Translations under genes and position numbers: made by a program | Notes under the pieces: generated by a model | The model's input: the letters and a program-made list of their open reading frames with translations, nothing else | The model's database searches: none | What the model was told of the DNA's origin: nothing | In this document: one piece after another, positions 12,001-25,100 of the stretch | Layout: each line of letters opens with the position of its first letter | Position numbering within the stretch: the stretch's first letter is position 1 | NCBI GenBank assembly: GCA_963693305.1 | Contig: OY855908.1 | Location: 27,974,305-28,038,304 of the forward strand | Origin: Meandrina meandrites | Taxonomy: Eukaryota > Cnidaria > Anthozoa > Scleractinia > Meandrinidae | Length of the DNA stretch: 64,000 bases | Direction of reading: 5' to 3'

Positions 12001-13866
12001 GGCGTGCCATTCGCGGAGTTTTCTGAGAAATTTGTTGACGTTTCTGAGAAATGTCCGGCTTTGTATATCTTGTTATGAATAAAACATATACATGTACGCA
12101 GAGAAAAATATTTTTATAGTTTGTTTCGTTAAAAGAAAAAGAAAAAAGATACAGACAAAATTACCACAAATGTTGTAAAGCCTGGTTCACACTAGCGACA
12201 TAACGACATAACGGCAAGGTCACGCAAATGCGAAAAACACTTCATGTTGCTGTTTTATGTCACCAGTGTTAAGAACATAACATAACGACATAGTAGGAAC
12301 ATAATGACATAAGCATAACGACATAAGGAAAGAACTGAACTTTTCTTTATGTCGTTATGTCCATGTCATTATGTCGTTATGTCGCTAGTGTGAACCAGGC
12401 TTAACAGAATCCCGGGAAGACTATTTGTATAGAGCGAGCGAAAAAAAATCGGTTGTAGAACGCTTGTAGATAATAAAGAGCACAGAAGCGATGTCGTCGC
12501 TTGAAGAAAAGCAATGCAAATCGTATATCGAGTAAATATAAAACAATTTAGCTTCCACTTTGCTGAAGTGATCCATCAGACTAATAAATGTATCCCTAAG
12601 CCATTTCTTCTGCTGTAACAAAACCTTCAAGATGCCTTTACCAATAAAACAAAACGAGAGAGAAGTTTGAATGAACTGTCTGCTCATGCAGACTAAAAGC
12701 TCTGTCTGGCGAAGATATTAAAATTTATGTTTCATGCATGATTAATGATGAATCAACGGCATCAACTTCTTAACTTACTTGGAAGTCTTCAGCCGCAGCG
12801 ATAAGATTAATTTATCCACAACTGCCTGAATTGAGCTCCTGTCAGCCGCTTGGTTAGGTGAGGTGCTTTCGGGCCGCCGATCGGCATCACCCATACTAGT
12901 ATCGTCAGCTGGGAAGACGCTCGACATCGATTTATGAACCATTCTGCGACCTTTGTTACCTTTAACTGTACCGTTTATCACAAAACTAGTCTTGTAGTCG
13001 CACAAGGGTAAATAATTGTCTTTAGGAACCAGAGGAAGGGAATAAAAATGAAAGTATTGGCGACTTGTTGTTTTAGATTTTAGCTCGACGTCAGAACGAT
13101 AGCGACCTGAAAAGACACTATGTAAAACAACTTTTCTCGCCGTTACCAAGACATTGTCGGAATGCGAAGATAGGTAATCTGAACTGATCAGTTTGAAATC
13201 TGCGTCTTTAAAACTTTTCCAATACACTTGCACGAAGCCACTTCCAACACCTTGCTTGTGAACAACCTCTATGTAGTATCTACTGCCCTCGAGAAGCCTC
13301 AACTGTTCCGATATTTGATCGGGATATTTATTCGATTCATTCATTGTCGTCCACGCGTTTGTACCTTGTTCAAACACTCGTGCAATCAACTGTTTTTTGT
13401 TCGGATCTTCACTTGGACTGAGCCATAACTCGGATTCATCATCAGACGCTATCGCAAAGCGGTATAAGCCGCTTCCTGGTGGGCGAACGAAGCCAAAGAT
13501 CTGCTGGCCGTATTCTACAGTGTTGTCTTGGATTTGAAACCAGTTAATAAACCTCATTAAACGTTCATCGGGGTATCGAGGAAAAAACAAAGATTGCCGC
13601 AAATTTGATAATCGCGACCCACACAAACCTCGCCAGACGTGAATATTCAGGGTGCCCACTACAGATTTTGTTGGAAGTTTGTCGTTTTCCGTGTGGCTAT
13701 TTCCAACATGGTCACTGTGACCTGTCCATTCTTCAGAAAACTTGGAGACATAGAAACCGATTGAAAACGATAGCACTATCTGTATGCCTATAAAGATGAA
13801 CTTTCTAAATCTCAGACGTTTACGCGATACCAGAAATCTTCGAGCAGCCCTCACCATGCTTACCAT
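9004..13866 (-). CDS. B1: B4GALNT3/4-like glycosyltransferase (PA14 + GalNAc-transferase domain)
   Basis: Predicted Golgi enzyme transferring GalNAc in beta-1,4 linkage to GlcNAc-terminated glycans (LacdiNAc synthesis); function is inferred from family. Exons, 5' to 3': 12779-13866, 10853-11372, 9708-9852, 9004-9152. All junctions are GT..AG and in phase, giving 633 aa. Residues 1-22 are basic and cytosolic. Residues 23-40 form one membrane segment (type II). Residues 73-220 are a PA14 domain ([28 protein letters not shown] type motifs). The catalytic domain starts near [13 protein letters not shown], has a DLH metal-binding-type triad at 521-523, and ends with WGGEDW at 595-600, as in B4GALNT3/4 and beta-4-galactosyltransferases. 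It is shorter than vertebrate B4GALNT3/4 (about 1000 aa) because the linker is short. Introns carry a LINE tail and MITEs absent from its paralogs. Confidence 0.88.
9886..10137 (+). mobile_element. LINE-type 3' tail with (TTCA)n in B1 intron 3 region
   Basis: Inserted between exons 2 and 3 of B1. The paralogs B2 and B3 run straight from AATCATAAAATGCT to the CGTATAGCTGGT motif, whereas B1 has about 250 extra bases. The insert ends in AATAAAGTATTTCATTCATT and some 23 TTCA tetramers, as in self-primed non-LTR retrotransposon 3' ends. No coding sequence remains. Confidence 0.65.
10512..10836. mobile_element. MITE with CCCCCGGG ends in B1 intron 2
   Basis: Terminal inverted repeats read CCCCGGGGGGTGGACTCCCA on the left and, inverted, TGGGAGACCCCCCC on the right, with inner CATATGAAATGGACGGG matched by CCCGTACATTTCATATG. 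The interior repeats CCCCTAAAAGAGACC and CTAAGCGAGACC. The flanks show GTAAC on both sides (10507-10511 and 10837-10841). The exon-2 relic at 35240-35260 shows the uninterrupted site (GAAGTAACCTCC). A second copy is at 24377-24656. Confidence 0.75.
11657..11872. repeat. Short polypurine/polypyrimidine inverted minisatellite in B1 intron 1
   Basis: GGAATG-rich units (11657-11740) are followed by their inverse, CATTCCC-rich units (11741-11872). The right flank, CATTTTAGTAACGTCAGC, is the same as that of the much larger array in the B3 pseudogene intron (61409-62519). The two are alleles of one old insertion with very different lengths. Confidence 0.8.
12179..12401. mobile_element. PIF/Harbinger-type MITE, TAA target duplication, B1 intron 1
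   Basis: Perfect terminal inverted repeats AGCCTGGTTCACACTAGCGA and TCGCTAGTGTGAACCAGGCT, followed inward by repeated GACATAAC units. TAA is duplicated at 12176-12178 and 12402-12404, as for PIF/Harbinger elements. B3 has an empty site at about 62816 (TTGTGACGGAGTCC). It is non-autonomous, with no coding capacity. Confidence 0.8.
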
Positions 13867-15132
13867 ATTCTGCGAGAAGCTTTCAAGGCAAAAAATCCTG
13901 TATGTTATTCGAGCAGTCGATTACAGTGCAGTCAGAGAGATATCTACGATTTTAGCAATCTTTAGTATGCGAACAATGCCAAGCACAACCACCGCAGGGC
14001 ATTCACAGAGACGCTTGTTCAGAATATTGCATCTTATTAGTAAGTGCAGGTGCCTCGGATTTGTATGAATGAAGACATTTTTTAACAACCCATAAAACAG
14101 AATTGTCCATCTAAAGATGAAAATTTAATAGTGTATTGCTGGAAAGTTAACAACTTGTATTTCCTCGTGTCGTTTAAGCGTGTCATGCACGAAAAATGGC
14201 ATGAATAAATATTGTATCTCTCGTCACGGTCAGTTACAATTGATACATACGGCTTGATGATACGTCCGCATTTTCTCAATTAAACGCCGGACTCGTATAA
14301 ACGCTGGGCAAAAACGGTTGTTTTTTTTAAATGAAAAATTAAAAATAAACGCCAGGGGCGTTTAATCGAAGCCGTTCGAACCAACAAGTTGATTTTCCCA
14401 TATTAAATAGTACTACTGCGACATACTAGTGCGCTATGGTGTATGATAATCTTGAAAAACGTCTATGCAGAACTAAAAACTTTGTAACCATACTTGCTCT
14501 TATTTTTTTAGATAATTCTTTCTAATAAACACCGGGTTCACAAGGCCAGTTTTGAAATAAACGCTGGGGGTGTTTTATTGAGAAAATACGGTATATAAAT
14601 TTAAGAGCTTCCTAAAAGCGGAGTGTCGCTCAAAAATAAACAAAACATGTGCTTCTGTGCTTTCCTTATTCTAAACCCTTGTTTCTCGAAAGACAACATG
14701 AACGTATTTTTCTTGCTCCTTCTAAAAACGATTGCATCACGCTGATGAATTTTTTATAAGTCCGAGCAGACACAACATGCTGCGAGCAGCGTCTATGGTC
14801 GGCCAAGCACAACATTTATTATGCAGTCAGCCACGACAAGCTTGACAAAGTTGTGAAATCGTTTAACCTGTTCTGGACGTTCGGCTAGTTCAGATAGGAG
14901 AGGGAACAAAAACGATGATCCTTGAATCCTTGCGAAAATTCCAAAATGTAGCCAGTTAGAACAAGAAGGAGAGAAAGCAATCAGATTATTGTATCTCATC
15001 AGTGAGAGCAGTTGCAGTTGATTCGTACTAACAGTTGGATGATAAATTATGCTGCATCCCAATCCCTGCACCCCCTCCCCCCCTCTTTATTGTTACTTTT
15101 AATCTGAGTTTGATTTTAAGTTTATTTATTAA
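13867..15132. other. B1 upstream region
   Basis: The 5' side of B1. Parts (about 14620-15060) recur upstream of B2 (49300-49680) and in the decayed copy (37250-37730), marked by GCGGAGTGTCGC and TGCTGCGAGCAGCGTCTATG. They are therefore ancient upstream sequence of the B family and possibly hold its promoter. No TATA-type element or start site was assigned. Confidence 0.35.
14263..14591. mobile_element. TA-flanked MITE upstream of B1
   Basis: The left end CGTCCGCATTTTCTCAATTA and the right end, inverted, CCGTATTTTCTCAATAAAAC form imperfect terminal repeats. TA is duplicated at 14261-14262 and 14592-14593. Interior direct units resemble AAACGCCGGG / AAACGCTGGG. The B2 upstream region near 49270 (CTTGATGATATTTAAATTTA) shows the uninterrupted site, so the insertion happened after the copies split. 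A Tc1/mariner-like origin is inferred from the TA duplication. Confidence 0.7.
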
Positions 15133-15743
15133 GACGGAATCCGCCAGGACTTCGAGTAGTTGTTGGACAAAATTATGTACCAAAATTATTTACACCTTAT
15201 TGCAAGTTTTTGTGTTACTGCTTCAAAAATCTTATCAAAAGAAATCTTTTCTAACAACACCAAACATCGAAAACAAATCTCGAAGTTCCGCTGAATTCCA
15301 CTAAATCGCTTACAAGACGCGACCTTTTGCCTATAGCCTTTGAACATTACATTTCATTTTCCCAGGCTCTGATAACAAATTGTTGTACCAAAATTATTTA
15401 CACCTTATTGCAAACTTTTGTGTTACTGCTTCAAATATCTTATCAAAAGAAATCTTTTCTAACAACACCAAACACCGAAAACAAATTTTGGAATTCCACT
15501 GAATCGCTTAAAGACGATTTTACAAAATGGCTGCACGTGAGAATTTCCCTATAGCTTGTGAACTTTCAAATTCATTTTCTAAGACTCTGATAAGAAAGTG
15601 TTGTTGGTGTTATCAGTGATAATTACTTACATCTTTACCTTTTATTTAGGGTAGAAAATAACGCAATAGGATTTAAATTATTCTGGTACTCGATTTTTGT
15701 CCAACTTAAATAAATATTACTAGACTTCCTGGTGGATTCCGTC
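15133..15743. mobile_element. TIR element containing a two-copy tandem repeat of about 210 bp
   Basis: Ends GACGGAATCCGCCAGGAC and, inverted, GACGGAATCCACCAGGAA are terminal repeats. Inside, a unit starting TGTACCAAAATTATTTACAC occurs at 15175 and again at 15384 and runs through AAGAAATCTTTTCTAACAAC to CTGATAA. No transposase is seen. It lies between the stop of A2 and the B1 upstream region. The AATAAA on the minus strand at 15641-15646, some 390 bases after the A2 stop, could serve A2 as a polyadenylation signal. Confidence 0.6.
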
Positions 15744-16032
15744 ATAATAATTGTAACAAGCAATAACACAATGCACTCATATTTGTCATCTACCTTTTAT
15801 ACTTTTAAAAAATCCTCTACGAGAGTGGAAGGGGTAAATCGTTACCCATAAAACAGCTTAAAGAGCGTTGAACACGTTCATGGTTCTCCTCCTGGTTTTA
15901 ATCAGCAACCAGGACTAACAAAATCATACATTCAACTACCAAAAGGTTTGTAAGAAATGCAACTACAACGAGGTGCCAACATCTTATTAACTGGCAAACA
16001 TTATGATTGGCTATTTTGAGCTTCTTCACTTG

Positions 16033-16184
16033 CTAGATGTGGCACAAGATGTTGCTATAGGCGAGTACAAAGGCAAAAATTCCGCTGAACAAGGCAGGGC
16101 GCTGTGGCGATGAGGAAGCAGTTGGTGTAGTGGAGACCTGGGCCGGTGAAGCTGACGAAACGTTTGATGTTCCGGACGGACGAC
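16033..16184 (-). CDS. A2 last exon: Ser/Thr stalk and GPI-signal tail
   Basis: After the acceptor TTCCACAG the frame reads GRPSGTSNVSSASPAQ, then VSTTPTASSSPQ, then the hydrophobic ALFSGIFAFVLAYSNIL and CHI before TAG. Small residues (SSS) followed by a short spacer, a hydrophobic tail and no cytoplasmic segment fit a GPI attachment signal, as in contactins. The exon is too short (50 codons) to stand out as an open frame. It joins the preceding exon as G|GT. Confidence 0.8.
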
Positions 16185-19100
16185 CTGTGGAATGTGAAGC
16201 AAGTGAAGCAATATTAGACCATGTACATCGGTCAGAATTGAAATATATACTACGTCTTTTTTATCTTGCGTCGGTGTACTGCGAATGGCATATTCCATCA
16301 TTTTACAAACAGCAGGGAAAACAGCAAGATTTCGTGGATTTAGTGTATTTTTGGCCTAAAAATTTCGGAAATTAAGTAGGCAACTTAGCCCATGAAATGG
16401 CGAGCGTTCCGAAATTTTAGTTTCCAACCCTGCAGTTTTGGGCTTCAACGTCCCTAACTGAGATTGAATCACGGACTCAATGGGGGCCTCCAGAAATCGC
16501 ATATTTGATAGCTATAGTAGCCGTGATCCGTTAATTTGATTTGTAAAATAACTGAGCGCTTAAAACGAACCCAAAATTCGGTACGTCTTTTCTATGGCAT
16601 GTTTGGTCACTGGGAGGGTATAGGCAGTCGAAGTCTCGGTCTCTAGGCGTCTTGGCTAGTCTTCAATTTTACTATTCGCCATGCACCCCCACTTGGAAAA
16701 TTTTGAAAATCTGAGCTTTCAGAATTGCCATTTCCTGCATCCGAATTGAGTCACTTTCATGCGTTTTTTACTGTATATTTACTTGCAGATTTTTACTGAT
16801 CTGTTATTGGCAAGTGCGCAATTATCAATCATGTCGCTATCATTTTTAAGCGTTTATTGGGTCGATTTTGCATTTTGTCAGTAATCACGTCGCATGTAGA
16901 CTTTTAGAAATTCCTGTCACCAAAATTCAGGGTTGCATGCGTTGCTTGTCGATTTTACGCTTTGGGAAGGTCTAAAAGGTTGCATAGCGCAGATGCATGA
17001 CGCTTCATTCCAACGGTTAAACGAAGAGTTATGCATTAAGCTTATGAAACTTACCATCCCCAATCGTAGAAAAGGTCACTTCGTCACTTGAAGGACCTTC
17101 ACCACCACAGCTGTAAGCTTTGATTGCCAGGCTATATTTTGTGTAAGGCTTAAGTCCATAAACCGTAGTCTGTTGGGTTTTTCCTCCAGTTACATTAGTA
17201 AAGGTAGCATAGGTTGGGATGGCACGTCTACGTCTCTTTCCATTCATTTGTCGGCTCTCGCTCCAGTAATAAATCTAGCAAATTGTAAGCAGAAGGTATT
17301 CATAACGGTACTCGACCACAATTTGTGATTTTAAGGACTTCTTTTATTTGCAAATGGGAGCTCCTCGGTATTCCAAAATGTGGGAAAATTAGCCTTCTCT
17401 ACACGTGCACGAGACAGGCGATTTTCGCCTCCTTGAGAATACCTTTTTGCTGGCCGGGCAGGTTTAATGTTCATCACAAAATAATCTGTGAGCTTATATC
17501 AAACATGTGTCTTGATTTCACCCCCCTGTTCTTAATATTTTACTCCAAACCCTCCAACAGCGTTATTGACTCTGAAAGTGTCATAGCCCCGCTGGCAAAA
17601 TCAAAAAATAGTACCCAGTGGGTATATGAGTCTAATGCGTCATGGACTGTTAGTGCGGTTGAAACTGTTGAAGTAGTTTCGGTATTTACGGCATAGAGCA
17701 AGAGGTGTAATAGAGGCTTGGTAGTAAGAGTGGTTCAGAAGAAGTCGATAATATTTGTTCTCTTAAGTATAAATATTTAGAAAGTTGACGAAATGTTACA
17801 TTTGAAATAGGAAAAACATGTTACTTAGGGTTTGAGTTCATCGATTCCTGTTAAAAGATTAGTGCATTGTAGACCATAGAAAGATCGTACAGATTTAGAG
17901 GAGGGGGGGGGGGGGGGGGGGGGGGAATCCTTGTTTCAAAAGCCAAAAAAAAAAAAACTAAATTTTTTGCAGGCATGTAAAAAATTGTCTGCAGGAAGAT
18001 GATACCGGAAAAAAAAATGTTTTCACAGACAACGATACAGAAAAAAAAATTGTGTGTCTTGGAAAAATTTTCATCCCCCATCTTCCAAAAGAATAATGGT
18101 CCGCCCCATAGATAGACAAGATACAGCCGCTTATTCAGTATTCTTAATATCCTAAATCCCATCAAAATAAGCCAAAATATATATTTTTTCAATTCCTTTG
18201 CAATTTATGCAATACTGCTCAACAAAGATTTCAATTTCCTTAAACTTTTCAACACAGGAGAGCAAAGAAAACATTGCGTGCAGAATGTAATTTAATTAAG
18301 CGAAATATTTTCACGTCTATTGGCCATGTTCTAAACGAGCAGGGGACTGGGTACGAACATATTTTTTCTTAGTGGGAACATTCAATATCGATTGAATTGA
18401 AAATGGGACACGTCATCTGAAAGAGCATCCAAAAATTAGTAAATTCACCAAATTTGATGGTTATTGGTTTAAACACAAAGGCATGGTACACTTTTAAAAT
18501 AAGAGAGCTTAGTATGGATTGGAGGACGCCTGTCCCTCCAATCCATACTAAGTGTACCATGCCTTTGGGTTTAAACCAATAACCATCAAATTTGGTGAAT
18601 TTACTAATTTTTGGATGCTCTTTCAGATGATGTGCCCCATTTTTAAATTCAATCGATATTGAATGTTTGTACCGAAGAGAAAATATGCTCGTACCCAGTC
18701 CCCTGCTCGTTTAGAACATGGCTAATTAAACACTGCAAGCAGTTGAATGAAGGAGTTTTGTTTTCATGACTGAGAACAGCTTTCAAATAGTCAATACGTG
18801 GAAATAACAATCAGATTTGAATTCAATAACTATTAAAGCGAGTTTTCATTCTGTCTTAACTACTTTTTGGCAAGTTTCAATGATTATGCAAATTTCGCGC
18901 GAAATGTAATTTCATTACACTGTCTTGTTTTCAAGCTCAAGATTGAATCTTGAATGAGGGTCTGGATGGGGATAACTGACAACTGACAAATGGCCAAAAT
19001 TTTAACTGACAACTGACATATCACCTAAAATTTAACTGACAACTGACATTTGTAGTGAGTTTTTCTGGCAACTGAAAAAAGACTGTTTGTTCTTAAAACA

Positions 19101-22100
19101 CCGTTGTAAATAACACTGTATGACTCTTTTCGTCCAACAAATGCATGTTTTATGCTAAATCTTAGCAGCAGGACGGTAGAGTGTCATATTTCGTTAATAA
19201 TTTACCGTATGACCCATAACCTGATTGAAAATTAAACTTGAGGAAATACATATATATATATATATTTTTTATTATTATTATTGCAACACATACACAAACA
19301 AAAAAAAGGCTCTGCTTACAAAACAATACTACTTACAATGCAATACAGTACTTATGCTGCTTACAATACGGCACATACTATTTACAATACATTGCTTACA
19401 CTATTTACAATACATTAATTACACTACTTACAAAAAGTCTTACAATATTTGCCCTACTTGCATGCAATTCAAAATACTATTCACTACTAAGCTATTTGTG
19501 TCAGTCATCGTATGGATGGACCATGAAAGCCTTGAACGAATTACCTGTTTAGGGGATTTAGGGAAGTGGTGTAATCTGTTTTTGCGGAAAAAAGAAGGGA
19601 GAAAATAGCGAAATATATATATACATATATTTTTTGTTTTTTGCAATGTAGCCTCTCACACAGTAGTTTTATTGTCGCTACTCCTTTCTCGACAAGTGCC
19701 TGTAATAGACCCGTTAGCCCGAGTGCAATATTCCTTTCCGACTATTTCATCTAGGCCAATCACCATCGAGGCATTGCTAAATAAAACCCAATCAAATTAA
19801 TCGTAATAAAGACCTCTTCCCATATATGTTTGTTTTCAATATTTTTTAGGTTAGTTTTGATTGGCTAACTGTTGGAAAGGAATTTTGGGCTCGGCAAGCA
19901 GGATCCCGTGGGAAACTCTTTAAAAATTCGTGTGGGGTGTGTGCGGCATACTTCAAGAAACCCCTTTACCGTATTTTAGACCAAAATATACGATTTCCCC
20001 CACCCTATTTTAGATCTGACCCCAAAATCGATAACCTATTTCAGACCACATTGTATCCAGGAACTGCTTCGGTTTGCCTAAAAATTAACAAGGGCCTCAT
20101 ATTCCTAACGCACACTTCTCAAGGGGTGCATGATAAGAACGATAAGAATAGTTTCTTCCAAAAGTTGCTAACTAGAGTCACCAGAGTGCACAAACCATAC
20201 CCTATTTCAGACCAAAATGGTAATAATCTATTCCCTATTTCAGCCCAAAAGGGCTCAAAACCATACCGTTTGGCTTTGGGGCCACACATACGTATATAGC
20301 TTATGTAAGGGAGTAACCCCCTGGAGCAGACGTTCGTGTGGCGGAGAGGCCATATAGAAACAAAAGACGCTTGGAGTTGCAATTATTTCAGCACCAAAAT
20401 TCAATATAAATGATATAATTTACATTCTGAATGTTACCTTTTTAGCTACATTTTGGGTCAAAAATTAATAATTAAGCTATATGGTTAATTATTAATAGTC
20501 CATTAACTGACAACTGACAAATGGCCTAAAATTTAACTGATAACTGACAAATGGCCATAATTTTAACTGACAACTGATATTTGTAACCCCCCATCCAGAC
20601 CCTCTTGAATGGTGAAAACAAAACTCTTTTTAATGAAAGTTGCATTCTGTGAATGAAATCCTACTTCAGTTGAATTGAACAATCAATTGCTGACTACAAT
20701 CTTATTTAATTTTTTGCTTATGAACACAAATTTCAGTTCAGATGTCGATTTCACGTTGCGTTTCCCAGGGAATATAAAAAAAACATGCAGCTGGAAGGAG
20801 AACGTCTTAAGTGGCTTCACATTTGAAAACGTGGATTCATATTATTTTGCAGTGTAAAAAATTTATTCCAATTACATACATGAGAATTTCTTTTACAAGT
20901 GCGTGTCGTCCTCGAGCTCCGTTCGACCGTTGCTTCGTTAACAACATCCTTGCTTCCTGATTGGATTACGATCACCGCACCAAGCCCGCAATGAGGCGGG
21001 CTATTGTTTATGCACAATTACACCGAACGATTATCGATCCCGAACCATTCCCAGGAGATTGCTAACAGCTTTTTTCCACTACATAGAGTATAAAGCGCAT
21101 GCGCATTAGACTCAAAAATCCTCTGATCCTCAAAAATGCAGGGGTGGCGCAGTGGTGAGAGCGCTCGCCTCCCACCAATGTGTACACTTAAATAAAGTGA
21201 TTTAGTTTTTATTTAAATCTGTCAGGAATACAAACTACTTGGAAAAGAGTCTCCGAAGTCAAACCTATGACGTTTTGTACACCGGTCGGATGCTCTATGC
21301 TCTGAGCTACAGTAAGGTTATATTAGTTTTGTTGAAAGGCTTAGCTTCGTAAAGTAGAGTATTGTAAAGTAGCTCCTTGTGTAATGTTTAGTGATTTATA
21401 TTTTGTAATTATAGTAATGTTGTAAGTAAGTAGTAAGTATTTGCAAATTAAAAAAATAAATAAATAAATAAATAAAAAATAAAATAAAAAAAGGCTGAAA
21501 ATGTACGATGAAATAAAACAATTAATATAGAAATGGTAATATTTGTTTTTCTTAGTAATCAGTCAGTGAAACACACTAAATTGGAAAAAAATATTTCCGT
21601 GAAATATATGGGTCATTGGATTGGCACTTATGACAAAGTTCTAACACCCGTTTAATAAAAATAAAACAAAATAATAGCTTCGAGCTACTCACCGTGTAAC
21701 CATCGATACTTCCCACTTTCGAATCAGCAACAGGCGTCCATGAGATTTTTACACTGCTCGCTGTAATTCTTCCCACGCTCACATTTTCAGGCTTTCGTAT
21801 GGGTGCATCTTGACCAAAATATGATTTTCCAATGGCACTGAATGGTCCTAGTCCTTCATCGTTCCCCGCGCAAATCCGAAATTGCCAAAGCTGACACTGA
21901 CCGGGTCCTGGTACAGAAAATATGCCAATAGTAGGGTCAGTGATATTCTCTTCTTTCCAAACACCAGAGGATACATCTTTGACTTTCCGGTATTGTAGTA
22001 TGTAATTAAGTCCGGGGGCATTCCAATCAAGTTTAGGCATAGGCTGTCAAATCAAAACAGCGCAAGTTAAATTGAATCTTCCCTAGTATCCTAATGTAAA

Positions 22101-25100
22101 ATTACTCCAATTTCCCAAGAACGGACCGTTGTGATTCTTTTCTTCCATTGAACACTATAGAAATTGCAAAAAAAAAGAGCACGAAGAACATTAGACACAG
22201 AAGGCAACCGATGTCTGTAACGATGGGTGACAATCATAAATATTTAATTTTACAATTAGATACACAAGAGCCTGGAAACAGTTAAATTAATTCAAAGAAA
22301 AAATGGAATTCCACGATCAAATTTGTTGGCACTGAAGATGATATTTGTTCTGAAAGTGAAGTTCCTTCAAATGAAGAAGACCAGATGCATATAGCTAGTA
22401 ACGATAGTAATGCATGTTCGCCCCAAATTGAAGCAATTATGGTATCTTTGTATTTTAAACTGAGTTCGTGCAAACTTGACTGTACATGTGGCCATGGCTG
22501 CGACACCAGAGAACACCTAGAGAGATCAGTTAGGGTTCATTTACATTACATCAATGGTCATGACATGCAAGTGGGGGTGAAGCAACTCACGATCAGTGGA
22601 CCAGTGTCAATGTTTGATACGATATACCCAAGAAACTGGTTTCCCGTTGTATTATAGTGGAACGGAATAGAATTGCCCTGTTACGGCCGACCTGATTGTC
22701 TACAATCGAGTTGAATTTTCACCACACTGACTGTTGGTATATCAGATACCACTAAAGGAGTACAGTCAACTCTCGCCTTGCGGACACCCCGCTATTACGG
22801 ACACTCGCTATTACGGACAAAATTCATATCCCTAGCTATAGAGGTTTGACTGGAAATGACTCCCGCTATTACGAACTCTCGCTATAATACGGACACTAAA
22901 CGAAGTCCCAAGCGTGTCACCTATAATGAGAGATGACTGTGACTGCTAAGTTCAAGTGTTTTGGCTGAGCTAAAACTCGAAAAAACTGAAAGTGAAAAAT
23001 TTTAAATAATTGGGCCACAACAATAGTGCTTAGCCTGTAATCACACAAGATGGAGCAGTCAAGGTTTGCGGAGGCAATATAATACAGGACTCCTATTTGA
23101 TGTAACATCTGTGCAAATCACTGGTCTACCAACAAGTCATTGCCTGATTTAAGGACACGATGCTTGGTGGTCTACGTCATGCCAAAAGTATACTGTACGA
23201 TAAATGATCATCACTTGTGAAGGTGGCACACAGCATGTAAAATATCTGCAGAGAATACTAGAGTTGTGTGTATTGATTCATTGGTTCACCTATTTCACGT
23301 GATTTCGTTTTGGCATCCTAGCTGTGTTTATATTCCAGTTAAATATTGTGTACCCCGGCCACCATATTTTTTCAACTCCCCACACTAAATAACCTTTTCG
23401 TAGCTTAATATATATGGCACTTACAGTCCAAGTTATATCAAGTTTTCCTGACTTCGTTGATGACACTCCCCGGAGGTTGTCCGGAAATTTATCTGGAACT
23501 AGTAACAAAGCAGAAATAAATCAATAGCTAAAATGACGTCCAACAACATGAATGCATTGATTGCCAACGTACAGGTGATGGGATAAAGCTACGAAGACTA
23601 CACCTCAGAAGGATTATGTTCCAGTTACTATTCCTGATTAAAAAAGTCATCGCTCTTCCAATTACAACACTGCTCAACTCTTTTATCCCGCTCAAGCCGG
23701 ATAAAGACTGAAATTTGACTAAAAATCAAACTGATGATGTAGCCCCATAGAGCATGTAGAGATCCGCGAAGTGTCTGGTTTCCAGTTTTCAATTTTTATT
23801 CTCAAGTGACGACACATCCTAGCTAGACGCTACACAAAAATAAGCAAAGGATTTCTTTGGGTCAAATCGTTGGAAGGATTGAGTGCATTTAAAAAAAAAA
23901 AATACCTCCAAGAGACGTTCTGCAAGCCCCTGCTTCAGTGGGTAAGCTTGGAACACTTGTACCAAGGCTGGTTACAGCTTTAACACGGAAGCGTAGTGTA
24001 GCCCAACCAGTTAGATTTAAGATAACAGATGTAGCATTAGGATTTGTGACATTGTAGATTAATTTGAAGACATTAGGCTCATGGTTCGATTCCTGCTCAA
24101 CCAGAAAATGCAACATGGTTGCATCATTTGAAGCCATTGTAACCCAGGACAGTTTTGCAGGCCGCTTATGGCAAGTGTCTGATATTTGAAGGCCAGTTGG
24201 AGGGTAAGGAATCTCTGTGGAGAATCATGTAAAACAACATTGAATTTCTTACCAGTCAAAAATAGATATAACTTTAATTTTAAGTTTTCAGACGTTGAAA
24301 TTTTCTACAAAACTGTCACGCAGATATCTTTGACTATATGCGATTATTTATTGCAGTTAAGATATTTCACTCGGTGTCCCCCCGGGGGACGGGGATGCTC
24401 GTCGTCTCGCTTAGAGGTGTAAATTTCAGATTTTGGTCTCGCTTAGGCTTAGGCATTATTTTTAGCCGTCAAGGTCTCGTTTAGAATTGCACACGAAAAA
24501 ATAACTAAAAAGAAAGAATCTTGATTCGTTATATGGTCTCTTTTAGGGGTCTGCATTAGCTTCGGCCAAACCCAGATTGGTCTATTTTAGGGGTTAAATT
24601 CAAAATTTCCGACGACCATCCCCGTCTCTTCCATATGGGATCCTTACCCCCCGGGACGGCAAGTTATTTACTTGAGTTGAAGTAAATGTGGCAATCGATG
24701 CTTATCAGATAACCTACTGTCGTTTCGCTTGAATTAATAACCCCTTTCAACCATGGTGTTCAACGTGCAGTTCAATTTTATCAGCCAGCTCAGATTTTGA
24801 GTTCAATTTTAGCTCACCTGCGGGATCACAACGCCAAAAGATACAAAAGAATACCCTTTTTAAAGACTAACAACATCGAAAACCCACACCCTATCCAGTA
24901 AAACATACCTATTAGCCCATGTATGGGAGTACCCTCCCCCCCCCCCCCCCCACCACCACACACACACACACCCCTGAGCCATTCTCCCTCTTTCCCTATT
25001 ATGCCTCCCTCTCAAACGAGCTTGAAATCTGACCCCGGGAGGCTTAATTGGGGATTTATGATAGATATTATAAATTGATGACATCAGCAAAGATTGCCCT

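Noticed and set aside
13228..14068. Plus-strand frames over B1 exon 1 (and 47412-47992 over B2)
   Set aside because: Antisense shadows of the PA14 exon; they recur in each paralog only because the sense strand is conserved.
16026..16301. Minus-strand 91-codon frame over the A2 terminal exon
   Set aside because: A different frame from the spliced one; the GPI-tail frame joins exon 11 in phase and has a clean acceptor.
22385..22657. Plus-strand 90-codon frame with a CTCGHGC motif
   Set aside because: No domain recognised, no second copy in the window, and it lies in an A2 intron beside a pogo-like fragment; possibly part of a dead element but not supportable as a gene.
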